Below, one piece after another: positions 50,920 through 58,638 of a DNA stretch of 64,000 nt. Under the pieces are notes generated by a model. That model was not told the origin of the DNA. It saw nothing but the letters and a program-made list of their open reading frames with translations, and searched no databases. Position numbers and translations under genes: made by a program. The DNA comes from Sandaracinaceae bacterium. GTDB taxonomy: Bacteria > Myxococcota_A > Polyangia > Polyangiales > Sandaracinaceae. Position 1 is the first letter of the stretch; each line of letters begins with the position of its first letter. The stretch lies in assembly GCA_020633195.1 (NCBI GenBank), contig JACKEC010000014.1:868001-932000 (forward strand), read 5' to 3'.

Positions 50920-51073
50920 GTGCGAGCGCTCAGCGCTCGACTTTTCGATGGTGCGAGCGCTCAAGGTCTGTCGATAAATCGCCTCCGGCGATTTCTCTCC
51001 GGCGAGGGGCAAGCCCCTCGCGCTCCCCACTGAGATCCTCCGACGCTTCGCGTCGTCGGACTCAGCGCTCGAC
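50920..51073. repeat. Palindrome-rich element beside tatA with 13-bp direct repeats
   Basis: This stretch contains three hairpins: 8-bp stem AAATCGCC/GGCGATTT (50976-50994), 9-bp stem GCGAGGGGC/GCCCCTCGC with a 2-nt centre (51002-51021), and TCCGACG/CGTCGGA (51039-51060). CTCAGCGCTCGAC occurs at 50929-50941 and again at 51061-51073; GTGCGAGCGCTCA occurs at 50920-50932 and 50951-50963. The right-hand copy supplies the last codons and stop of tatA. It may be a REP/MITE-like insertion acting as a bidirectional terminator. Confidence 0.55.
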
Positions 51074-51304
51074 GACTTCGGCCTCGGCGACCTCTTCGTC
51101 GGCCACCTTCTTGGCGCTCGACTTGGTCTCGACCTGCTTCTCCTTCGGGGTGACCTCGATGTCGTCGTCCGCCTTCAAGCTGCGCTTGAGGTTTCGGATC
51201 GCTTTGCCGAGGCCCTCGCCGATCATCGGCAGCCGCCCCGCGCCGAAGACGACAAGGACGATGAGGAGCACGATGAGGAGCTCTTGCCAGCCGATTCCAC
51301 CCAT
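51062..51304 (-). CDS. tatA: Sec-independent translocase TatA/E
   Basis: This 80-residue protein has a single N-terminal helix (WQELLIVLLIVLVVFGAGRLP) with the FG hinge, then an amphipathic helix (IGEGLGKAIRNLKRSLK) and an acidic tail. It forms the Tat pore that exports folded proteins. The ATG at 51304 (MGGIGWQELL) is the family start. tatB and tatC are not in the window. The last few codons lie in a repeated palindromic element, so the tail may have been altered by it. Confidence 0.92.
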   Translation of the reverse strand: MGGIGWQELLIVLLIVLVVFGAGRLPMIGEGLGKAIRNLKRSLKADDDIEVTPKEKQVETKSSAKKVADEEVAEAEVVER

Positions 51305-51347
51305 AGGTAGCTGAAACGTACGCTCGGGCAGGGGGCGCGGCAACTGC

Positions 51348-51353
51348 TAAGGT
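51348..51353 (+). promoter_or_regulatory. Possible -10 element for leaderless rlmI operon
   Basis: TAAGGT ends 9 nt before the ATG at 51363, in the 58-nt divergent gap with tatA. Confidence 0.4.
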
Positions 51354-51362
51354 TCGCCGCAC

Positions 51363-52547
51363 ATGGCCCGGATCACGTTGCGCAAAGGTCGCGTCCAACC
51401 GGTCTGGGCCGGCCACCCCTGGGTCTTCGCGCAGGCCATCGAGCGGCTCGACGGAGCCCCCGCACCGGGTGACGCGGTCGAGGTCGTCGATCCGAAGGGC
51501 AAGCACCTCGGCCGGGGCTTCTGGTCGCCCGACTCCGCGATCCCCGTCCGGCTCATCACGCGCGACGAGGACGAGGCGCTCGACGACGCGGCGCTGATCC
51601 GGCGGCTCGAGCGGGCCCGCGCGCGACGGCAGCGGCTCGGGATCCCGGACGCGGGCAGCGACGCCTACCGGCTCGTCCACGCCGAGGGCGACGAGCTCCC
51701 CGGCCTCGTGGTCGACGTGTACAGGGACGTCGCCGTGGTCCAGCTGCTCACGCAGGGGATGAAGCGACGCCAAGACGTCATCGTCGGGACCGTGGCGCGC
51801 GTCGCGAACGTCCACGTGGTGGCCGAGGCGCGCGGCGGGCGGATGCAGGAGAAGGAGGGCATCGAGGTCGAGCCGCGGATCGTGCGCGGCCCGGATCGAC
51901 AGCAGCTCCGGTTCCGGGAGCGCGGCTTCGAGTTCGAGATCGAGCTCGGCCTGGCGCAGAAGACGGGCTTCTACTTCGATCAGCGCGACAACCGCGCGAT
52001 GGTCGAGCAGCTCGCGCGGGGGCGGCGGGTGCTCGACCTCTACAGCTACGTCGGCCCGTTCGCGCTCGCCGCGGCCCGCGGTGGGGCGAGCGCGGTGCAC
52101 GCGTTCGAGAAGAACGCCGCGGTCGTGAGCGAGGCCGCGGTCATCGCCGCGAAGAACGGGCTCGGCGACAAGATCGATTTCGCGCGACAGGACGTGAAGA
52201 ACGCGCTGACCAAGCTGGCCCAGGACGGCGAGCGGTACGACCTCGCGATCGTCGATCCTCCGAAGCTGGCGCCGACGGCGCGGCACCTCGAGCGCGCCCG
52301 GTCCGCGTATCGGCGGCTCAACGGGCAGGTCATGGGTTTGATGAAGCCGGGCGGGATCGTCGCCTCGTGCTCGTGCTCGGCCGCGATGCGTCCCGAGGAG
52401 CTCATCCGAGCGCTCGCGCTCGCGGCGCGCGACGTCGGTCGCAGCGCGCGCCTCCTGCACCTCGGTCAGCAGGGCATGGATCACCCCGTGCCCGCGGCGT
52501 TCCCGGAGGGGCGCTACCTGAAGTGCGCGTTCGTGGAGATCGACTGA
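51363..52547 (+). CDS. rlmI: 23S rRNA m5C methyltransferase, RlmI-like
   Basis: This 394-residue class I SAM methyltransferase has an N-terminal PUA-like domain (ITLRKGRVQPVWAGHPWVFAQAIERL). The linker RLVHAEGDELPGLVVDVY and the catalytic part (KTGFYFDQRDNR, VLDLYSYVGPFALAAARGG, DLAIVDPPKLAPT, CSCSAAM) match the RlmI/RlmK family. DPPK and the Cys motif fit m5C formation. It is the first of four genes joined by overlaps (next stop/start is TGATG). Confidence 0.92.
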   Translation: MARITLRKGRVQPVWAGHPWVFAQAIERLDGAPAPGDAVEVVDPKGKHLGRGFWSPDSAIPVRLITRDEDEALDDAALIRRLERARARRQRLGIPDAGSDAYRLVHAEGDELPGLVVDVYRDVAVVQLLTQGMKRRQDVIVGTVARVANVHVVAEARGGRMQEKEGIEVEPRIVRGPDRQQLRFRERGFEFEIELGLAQKTGFYFDQRDNRAMVEQLARGRRVLDLYSYVGPFALAAARGGASAVHAFEKNAAVVSEAAVIAAKNGLGDKIDFARQDVKNALTKLAQDGERYDLAIVDPPKLAPTARHLERARSAYRRLNGQVMGLMKPGGIVASCSCSAAMRPEELIRALALAARDVGRSARLLHLGQQGMDHPVPAAFPEGRYLKCAFVEID

Positions 52548-53320
52548 TGCGCCCCCTCGAGGAGGCCGACCTCGGCGCCGTCGACGGGGTCGCCTTCGAC
52601 GTCGACGACACCCTGACGACGCACGGGGCCTTGACGGTCCCCGCGTACGCCGCGCTCGCGGAGCTGAAGGGCGCCGGGTTCCGGCTGATCGCGGTGACGG
52701 GGCGGCCCCTCGGGTGGGCCGACGCGATGGCCGCGACCTGGCCGATCGACGCAGCGGTCGGGGAGAACGGCGCCGGCTGGACGTGGCGCGACGGACGCAC
52801 GCTCCGGACGGGGTACGCCGACGACCCGGTGACCCGGGCCGAGCAACGCGACGTGCTCGAGGCGATCCGGCGCGACGTGCACCACCACCTGCCGGAGCTC
52901 CGCGAAGCGTCCGACCAGCCCGCGCGCCGATGCGACCTCGCGTTCGACATCGGCGAGGGCGATCAGGTGCCGGAGCCGACCGTGCGGGCGCTCGTCGAGC
53001 GGATCCGGTCCCACGGCGCGGCGGTCACCGTGTCGAGCGTCCACGCCCACGCGATCCCGGGGAGCTGGGACAAGGCGCGCGGGGTGCGCGGCGCGGTGCG
53101 GGACGCGCTCGGCGAGCCGCTCGACAGGGATCGGTGGCTGTTCGTGGGCGACTCCGGCAACGACGAGGCGGGGTTCGCGTTCTTCGAGCACACGGTCGGT
53201 GTGGCGAACGTGCGCGACCACCTCGAGCGACTCTCGACGCCGCCGGCGTGGGTGACCCAGGCAGAGCGCGGCGAGGGCTTCGCGGAGCTGGCCGCGGCCT
53301 TGCTCCGGGCGCGGTCATGA
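52547..53320 (+). CDS. HAD-superfamily phosphatase (Cof/MPGP type)
   Basis: This 257-residue HAD hydrolase has motif I DVDDTL, motif II VTGR in AVTGRPLGWADAM, and motif IV FVGDSGNDEAGFAFF. The cap region and GENGAGW segment resemble mannosylglycerate phosphate or sucrose phosphate phosphatases. The substrate is unknown. The start ATG overlaps the rlmI stop (TGATG), and its stop overlaps the next gene (ATGA). Confidence 0.9.
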   Translation: MRPLEEADLGAVDGVAFDVDDTLTTHGALTVPAYAALAELKGAGFRLIAVTGRPLGWADAMAATWPIDAAVGENGAGWTWRDGRTLRTGYADDPVTRAEQRDVLEAIRRDVHHHLPELREASDQPARRCDLAFDIGEGDQVPEPTVRALVERIRSHGAAVTVSSVHAHAIPGSWDKARGVRGAVRDALGEPLDRDRWLFVGDSGNDEAGFAFFEHTVGVANVRDHLERLSTPPAWVTQAERGEGFAELAAALLRARS

Positions 53321-53865
53321 GCGAGCGCCGCCTCTCCACGCCCGCCGTCCTGGCGGCCGCCAGCGCCATGCTCGCGGTCGCGGCGGTCGTGGTCCTGAGC
53401 CAGCGCGGCGACGCGCCCGAGCCCCTCGAGCCGGAGGCGCCGAGCGCGCTGCACATCGACGACAACACGCCGGAGGCGGCGGCCGAGAGCTTCTACGACG
53501 CGTGGCGACGCCGGAACTGGGAGGCGGCCCGCGCGCTCAGCGTCGGGGCGGCCAGCGACTCGGTCCATCAGAAGCAGGCCGCCGACGAGGCCCTGAACCA
53601 CGAGGAGCGCGTGCTCGCCGAGCGTGGCTGGGAGGCGCTGGCCTCGGCCCCGCTGACGCTGTCGATCGACCAGGTCGACATCGACGGCGACGACCGCTTC
53701 TCGCTGCGCGCGGTCGCCGCCTACGACTTCGTGGGGACCCCGTACCGCCGCCGCGTCGTGATGCACGTGCAGGGCACGCCGGAGGGCTACCGCGTGTCCG
53801 AGATGGAGCTCGGGGACGTGCTCACCGAGCTGCCGCCGATGTTCCGAGGAGGAGCCGCGCCATGA
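53317..53865 (+). CDS. Membrane-anchored protein of unknown function
   Basis: This 182-residue protein has an N-terminal hydrophobic helix (about 9-28) and a Pro/Glu linker. A ~120-residue periplasmic part begins AAAESFYDAWRRRNWEAARAL and resembles an NTF2-like/DUF4440-type fold by pattern only. No enzyme motif is visible. It is bracketed by 4-nt overlaps with the HAD gene and the methyltransferase gene, so all four are one unit. Confidence 0.65.
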   Translation: MSERRLSTPAVLAAASAMLAVAAVVVLSQRGDAPEPLEPEAPSALHIDDNTPEAAAESFYDAWRRRNWEAARALSVGAASDSVHQKQAADEALNHEERVLAERGWEALASAPLTLSIDQVDIDGDDRFSLRAVAAYDFVGTPYRRRVVMHVQGTPEGYRVSEMELGDVLTELPPMFRGGAAP

Positions 53866-54650
53866 GTGCGACCGACCCGCCCCACTCTCTCGATCACTAC
53901 CGGGACGCCCGCTACTACGACCACGCCTACCGGCGGTACAAGATCGACGTCGACTTCTACGTCGAGCTGGCCCAGACGGTGGGGGGACCCGTCATGGAGC
54001 TGGGCGGCGGCACGGGGCGCATCTCCCTCGCGCTCGCCCGCGCAGGCATCGAGGTCGTGATGGTGGACCGGATGCCGTCGATGCTGCGCCGCGCCGAGGC
54101 GCGGTTCGCGAAGGCGACCAAGGCGGTCCGCGAGCGGATCACGAGCGTCGAGGGCGACCTCCGCGACGTCGACCTCGGCCGCACGTTTCCCCTGGTGATC
54201 GGGCCGTTCAACGTGCTCCAGCACCTCTACACGCGGCAAGACGTCGAGCGGGCGCTCGCGACGGTGCGGCGGCACCTCGAAGAGGACGGACGGTTCGCCT
54301 TCGACGTGCTCGTCCCCGAGCCGAGCTCGCTCATCCGCGACCCGCTCCGCTTCTACAAGAACCGCCCGATCAAGCACCCCGAGACCGGCGTGCGGTACGG
54401 GTACGCCGAGGCGTTCGAGTACGACCACGACACGCAGATCCAGACCACCGTGATCCAGTTCACGCCGCTCGACGGCGGCGAGCCGCGCTACGACCGGCTG
54501 ATGCAGCGGCAGTTCTTCCCCCGCGAGGTGGAGGCGCTGCTCCACTACAACGGGTTCGAGATCCTCGCGCACGACGGGGGGTTCAAGGACGAGCCCCTCG
54601 ACGAGTACGCCGAGTCACAGGTCGTGGTGGCGCGAGCGCGACCGGCGTAG
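53862..54650 (+). CDS. Class I SAM-dependent methyltransferase
   Basis: This 262-residue protein has motif I VMELGGGTGRISLALARAG, motif II VVMVDRMP, and FPLVIGPFNVLQHLYTRQDVERAL. The C-terminal half (YKNRPIKHPETGVRYGYAEAFEYDHDTQIQTT ... VVARARPA) follows the common small-molecule methyltransferase layout; the substrate is unknown. The ATG at 53862 has GGAGG about 10 nt upstream and overlaps the previous gene. Its 3' end overlaps the convergent M15 peptidase gene by 36 nt. Confidence 0.87.
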   Translation: MSATDPPHSLDHYRDARYYDHAYRRYKIDVDFYVELAQTVGGPVMELGGGTGRISLALARAGIEVVMVDRMPSMLRRAEARFAKATKAVRERITSVEGDLRDVDLGRTFPLVIGPFNVLQHLYTRQDVERALATVRRHLEEDGRFAFDVLVPEPSSLIRDPLRFYKNRPIKHPETGVRYGYAEAFEYDHDTQIQTTVIQFTPLDGGEPRYDRLMQRQFFPREVEALLHYNGFEILAHDGGFKDEPLDEYAESQVVVARARPA

Positions 54651-55892
54651 CGCCGCGATCCCGACCAGGAGCGCGAGCGGCCAGAGGGGGCTCGGTCGAC
54701 CGGGCGTGGTTCGGCAGCTGCAGCCGTCGACACCGAGCGGGCGCTCGGGGCCGTCGACCCCGGCGTCGGCGACGACGGTGCCGCCGCCGTCGACAGGATC
54801 GATGGGGCCCGAGCGCGCCTCGACCCGGATCTGGATCTGGAGGACGTCGTCGGGCGGACCGAGCTGGCCGTCGTCCGAGAACCACGCCACCCCCTCTTGC
54901 ACGACGCCGAACGACTCGACGTAGTCGCCCGGGGCGTCCGGCGCGCGCAGCGTGAAGGTGAAGGGGAACGAGTCGCCCGGCGCGACGGTGCCGTCGACGA
55001 CCGCGGCGCGGTGGTCGTTGGTCCAGTCCGGGCCGACCATCGCGCTGACCCGGTCGCGCGGACCCGTGGTGCCGAGGAACGTGGAGCCGTCCCACGTGGT
55101 GGTGCCGATGTTGAGCAGCTCGATGGTCCCGACGACCTCGTCGCCCGGGTAGACGACGACGGGCGCGTCGAACGTGCTCGCGAGCAGCTCGGCGCCCCAC
55201 TGGTCATCCGGCGGCGGGGGCGGCGGCGGAGGCGGGGGCTCCGCGCAGAGGTCCATCGGGAAGCCCGCCACGGGGCTCTGACCCATGCGGCCGCCGGTCT
55301 GCGGGCCGTACGCGCCGTCCTCGTCGATGAGGTCCTCGGGGTGATTCAGGTTCCACAGGCGCTGGAACACGAGCACCGACGCCGACCGCATGTCCGGGCC
55401 GGGGCAGTCGAAGTGGACGGCGTCGCTGGTCGGGTACGGGTGCGTGCAGCCCGCCGCGGTCATCGCGGAGAGGGCGGCCGAGTAGTTCTGGAGGTCGACC
55501 GCGCGGCCGGTCTGGTGGTTGCTGTTGCCCGGCGTCGCCGCGAGCCCGCAGCCGCCCTCGTTGTAGAGCGCGTACTGCTCGACGAGGGTCCGGAAGGCGC
55601 TGTTGACCGAGAGCGGCGTGCGCGCCGCCGCGGCGTGGAGGGCGGTGACGGTCTCGGAGGTCGCGAGGGCGTGGACCCTGGACGAGGTGAGCGTGATGCC
55701 CGCGTGCGGCGCGAACTCGGCGACGCTCCCGGGGAACGCGCACAGGTGGCTCCGCACGAGCTGATTGCTGAGGCCGTCGAAGCCCGCGGTGGTGCACCCC
55801 CCGCGGTTGGCCGCGACGAGGGAGTCGACGGTCTGCGCGGACGCGGCGACGGGGACGGACAGCGCGAGGAGGGCTGCGACGAGGCGGAGCAC
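54615..55892 (-). CDS. M15-type peptidase with Ig-like domain and MYXO-CTERM sorting signal
   Basis: This is a 425-residue surface or secreted protein. A signal peptide (1-19) precedes a VanY-like M15 domain with SAFRTLVEQYALY, the zinc motif SNHQTGRAVD and DAVHFDCPG. A poly-proline linker separates it from an NBR1-like Ig domain (VVVYPGDEVVGTIELLNIGTTTWDGS ... WTNDHRAAVV). The C-terminus is a tripartite sorting signal: GCSCR, hydrophobic LWPLALLVGIAAL, RRSRSRH, which matches the MYXO-CTERM layout of myxobacteria. Likely a D,D- or L,D-carboxypeptidase acting on peptidoglycan at the cell surface. Confidence 0.86.
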   Translation of the reverse strand: MLRLVAALLALSVPVAASAQTVDSLVAANRGGCTTAGFDGLSNQLVRSHLCAFPGSVAEFAPHAGITLTSSRVHALATSETVTALHAAAARTPLSVNSAFRTLVEQYALYNEGGCGLAATPGNSNHQTGRAVDLQNYSAALSAMTAAGCTHPYPTSDAVHFDCPGPDMRSASVLVFQRLWNLNHPEDLIDEDGAYGPQTGGRMGQSPVAGFPMDLCAEPPPPPPPPPPDDQWGAELLASTFDAPVVVYPGDEVVGTIELLNIGTTTWDGSTFLGTTGPRDRVSAMVGPDWTNDHRAAVVDGTVAPGDSFPFTFTLRAPDAPGDYVESFGVVQEGVAWFSDDGQLGPPDDVLQIQIRVEARSGPIDPVDGGGTVVADAGVDGPERPLGVDGCSCRTTPGRPSPLWPLALLVGIAALRRSRSRHHDL

Positions 55893-56018
55893 GCCGACTC
55901 AGTGTGCAATCACCAGGCCCAGGACCGTGAGGCCATTCGTAGGGCGACGTGCCACCTGGAGTCCGCAGCGCCCTCCCCGGTCGGGGTACGGCGGGCGCGC
56001 ACGGTGACCAGAACCTGT

Positions 56019-57410
56019 TCAGCGGTTGCGCGCGTGAGCCTTGTCGAGGGCCTCTTGGAGGATCTTGTTGTGCTCCGCGGGGTCCATCCACCGGACCTGC
56101 CCCGCCTCCGGGAGGAGGTGGATCGGATCGAAGTAGAGGAAGAAGCGGCCCGCCTTCACGCTCGGCGCGGTGTAGACGCTCACGCCGGTGATCCGGTCGT
56201 AGTACTCGAACGAGTGGCAGTCGCGCTTGCCCCCGCCGCCGGGCGCGTCGACGACGAAGACCGGCGTGTTGAAGCCCGCGGTCACGCCGCGGACGTTCTT
56301 CTCGAGCGCCACCGCGGTGTCCACGGTGGTTCGGAGCTCCTCGACGCCCTTCACCATGTCGTGCACGTAGACGTAGTAGGGCTGCACGTTGCAGTAGCCG
56401 AGGCGCCGCACGAGCTGCTGCATCGTCTCGACGTCGTCGTTGACGCCGCGCTGCAGGACGCTCTGGTTGCGCACGGTCACGCCCGCCGAGAAGAGGCGGT
56501 CCATCGCCCGCTTCGTGATCGCGGTGAGCTCGTTGGGGTGGTTGAAGTGCGTGTGGAGGACGACGTCCTTCGCCATCTCGCGGCCGCGCTGGACGACCCC
56601 GACGAGCGCCGAGAACCACGCGTCGTCCGACAAGATCTTTTGCGGCATGACCGCGGGCCCCTTCGTCGCGAAGCGCATGCGCCGCACGTTGGGGATGTCG
56701 AGGAGGCGGTTGCCGATCTCGCTGATCTGGTCGGCGCGGAGGTTGAACGAGTCGCCGCCGCTGATGACGATGTCCTCGAGCTCGGGGCGGCTGGCGACGT
56801 AGGTGAAGACGTCCTCCCAGCGCTCCTTGTTGGCCTTGAGGCTGACCTTCTCGAGCTCCTCTTGCTCCACGTCGGGTCCGACGGCGTAGCTGCGCGTGCA
56901 GAAGCGGCAGTAGACGGGGCACGTGTCGAGCGCGAGGAAGAGCGCCTTGTCGGGGTAGCGATGCGTGAGACCGGGGACCGGCGAGTCGGCCTGCTCGGAG
57001 AGCGAGTCGAAGCGGAGCTTCGGGTGCTCGGCGAGGCGCGTCGATCCCAGCGGGATGAACTGGCGGCGGAGCGGATCCTCGTAGGGGTTCGACCAATCGA
57101 TGAGGCTCAGGAGGTACGGCGAGACCCGCACCGCCATCGGGGCGAGGCGGAAGCCCTCGGCCGCGTCCTCGACGAAGCTGTGCGCGACCATGCCCTCGAG
57201 CGTCGACAGGAGCTTCGGCACCTTCGTGATCGAGTGCTTCATCTGCCAGCGGTGATCGAGGAAGGTCGCCTCGTCGACGTTGGCGTACGACGGAATCCGT
57301 CGCCAGAAGTCACCCTCGAGCAGCTGCTGATGACGCAGCGCCGCCGCGTCGACCGGCGGCTTGGTCGGCCGCCTCGCCTCGCTCTCACCGTCGATGACCT
57401 TGAGCTCCAT
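56019..57410 (-). CDS. Radical SAM lysine 2,3-aminomutase family enzyme
   Basis: This 463-residue enzyme has the radical-SAM triad CPVYCRFCTR and the PLP lysine in PGGGGKRDC. The N-terminal blocks (DHRWQMKHSITKV, RVSPYLLSLIDWSNPYEDPLRRQFIP) match KamA. Members interconvert alpha- and beta-amino acids, or act on other lysines such as EpmB, so the exact substrate is uncertain. No lysine-fermentation genes are nearby. TAACGC lies 7 nt before the ATG at 57410. It is divergent from the sulfotransferase gene. Confidence 0.88.
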   Translation of the reverse strand: MELKVIDGESEARRPTKPPVDAAALRHQQLLEGDFWRRIPSYANVDEATFLDHRWQMKHSITKVPKLLSTLEGMVAHSFVEDAAEGFRLAPMAVRVSPYLLSLIDWSNPYEDPLRRQFIPLGSTRLAEHPKLRFDSLSEQADSPVPGLTHRYPDKALFLALDTCPVYCRFCTRSYAVGPDVEQEELEKVSLKANKERWEDVFTYVASRPELEDIVISGGDSFNLRADQISEIGNRLLDIPNVRRMRFATKGPAVMPQKILSDDAWFSALVGVVQRGREMAKDVVLHTHFNHPNELTAITKRAMDRLFSAGVTVRNQSVLQRGVNDDVETMQQLVRRLGYCNVQPYYVYVHDMVKGVEELRTTVDTAVALEKNVRGVTAGFNTPVFVVDAPGGGGKRDCHSFEYYDRITGVSVYTAPSVKAGRFFLYFDPIHLLPEAGQVRWMDPAEHNKILQEALDKAHARNR

Positions 57411-57417
57411 GCCGGGC

Positions 57418-57423
57418 GCGTTA
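57418..57423 (-). promoter_or_regulatory. Possible -10 element for leaderless aminomutase gene
   Basis: TAACGC on the minus strand ends 7 nt before the ATG at 57410. Confidence 0.35.
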
Positions 57424-57521
57424 GCACAAAGTTTGACAGGGATCCCGGGCTGTTTCACCAAGGGGCCATGTTGAACTCGCAGCCGGTGAGGACTATCCCG
57501 AGGCCCACCACGATGGGCTCC

Positions 57522-58529
57522 ATGAAGGACCGATTGCTGTTCCTCATCTCCGCGCCTCGGAGCGGATCGACGCTGCTCCAGCGCATGATGGGCTCGCACT
57601 CCGAGGTGTTCACGCACCCGGAGCCGCACCTGATGACGCCCCTCGCCTACCTCGGCTACTACGATCGGGTCGACGGCGCGCCCTACGATCACATCAACGG
57701 CGCGGAGGCCATCCGCAGCTTCGTGGAGGAGCTGCCGGGCGGCGAAGAGGACTACCTCGACGCGCTGCGGGCCTACGCCGACACCCTCTACGGTCGCATG
57801 CTCGCGCCCTCGGGGAAGCGGTACTTCCTCGACAAGACGCCGGCCTACGCGCTCGTCAGCGAGTTCGTCGCCCGCGTCTACCCCGAGGCCAAGTACGTCG
57901 TCCTGACCCGGCACCCGCTGGCCGTGTTCAGCTCCTACGCCAACTCGTTCTTCGACGGCGACTGGGAGGCGGCGCACCGCTACAACCCGGTGGTCGAGCG
58001 CTACGTGCCGGCCATCGCGCGGTTCGTCCGAGAGCGGCCGGTCCCCCTCGCCCACGTCCAGTACGAGGAGCTGGTGCAGGCCCCCGAGATGCACCTCGAG
58101 CGGATCTTCGCGTACCTCGGCGTCGACAACGAGCCGGAGGCGGTCCGCTACGGCGACCGGTTCGAGAGCAAGAAGAAGGGGCCAGGTGACCCCATCGGGG
58201 TCGCCAAGCACAGCCGGCCGGTGACCGGCTCGATCGAGAAGTGGGCGGTCGAGCTCCGCAACGACGAGGCCAAGCTCCGGCTCGCGCGGACCATGATCGA
58301 TCGGCTCGACCCGGCGGACCTCGAGGTCTGGGGTTGGACGACGCAGAACGTCTTCGCGCCCCTCGAAGAGGCCGGCGGGCAGGCCCCGCCGAAGCCGGTG
58401 CTCAACAGCTACACGTTCCAGCGCAAGGTGATGCTGGCCCTGCGCAAGGACATCCGGAAGCGGCCGCACGGCAAGGTCGTGGAGCGGCTCCGCTACTACT
58501 GCGACGTGCTGCTCCGCGAGTCGCTGTAG
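57522..58529 (+). CDS. Sulfotransferase family protein
   Basis: This 335-residue protein has the PAPS 5'-phosphosulfate loop SAPRSGSTLLQRM near its start and the 3'-phosphate segment YVVLTRHPLAVFSSYANSFF. Cytoplasmic sulfotransferases move sulfate from PAPS to small molecules or glycans; the acceptor is unknown. The ATG at 57522 (MKDRLLFLISAPRSGS) fits the family. Upstream in-frame ATGs at 57513 and 57468 are possible, the latter with AGGGG close by. No PAPS synthesis gene is in the window. Confidence 0.87.
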   Translation: MKDRLLFLISAPRSGSTLLQRMMGSHSEVFTHPEPHLMTPLAYLGYYDRVDGAPYDHINGAEAIRSFVEELPGGEEDYLDALRAYADTLYGRMLAPSGKRYFLDKTPAYALVSEFVARVYPEAKYVVLTRHPLAVFSSYANSFFDGDWEAAHRYNPVVERYVPAIARFVRERPVPLAHVQYEELVQAPEMHLERIFAYLGVDNEPEAVRYGDRFESKKKGPGDPIGVAKHSRPVTGSIEKWAVELRNDEAKLRLARTMIDRLDPADLEVWGWTTQNVFAPLEEAGGQAPPKPVLNSYTFQRKVMLALRKDIRKRPHGKVVERLRYYCDVLLRESL

Positions 58530-58638
58530 CGGCGGAGCATCCCGCGCTCCACCCGGAGCCGAGAACGCTCCGCGCGCCCTTCCGTCGGAAGCGGCGGCCA
58601 CTTCCCGACCTGGCCTCGCCCGTGCACCAGGCGGGGTC

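Noticed and set aside
57433..57438. TTGACA as a -35 element for the sulfotransferase
   Set aside because: A perfect hexamer, but no TATAAT-like sequence at 16-18 nt from it, so it may be chance.
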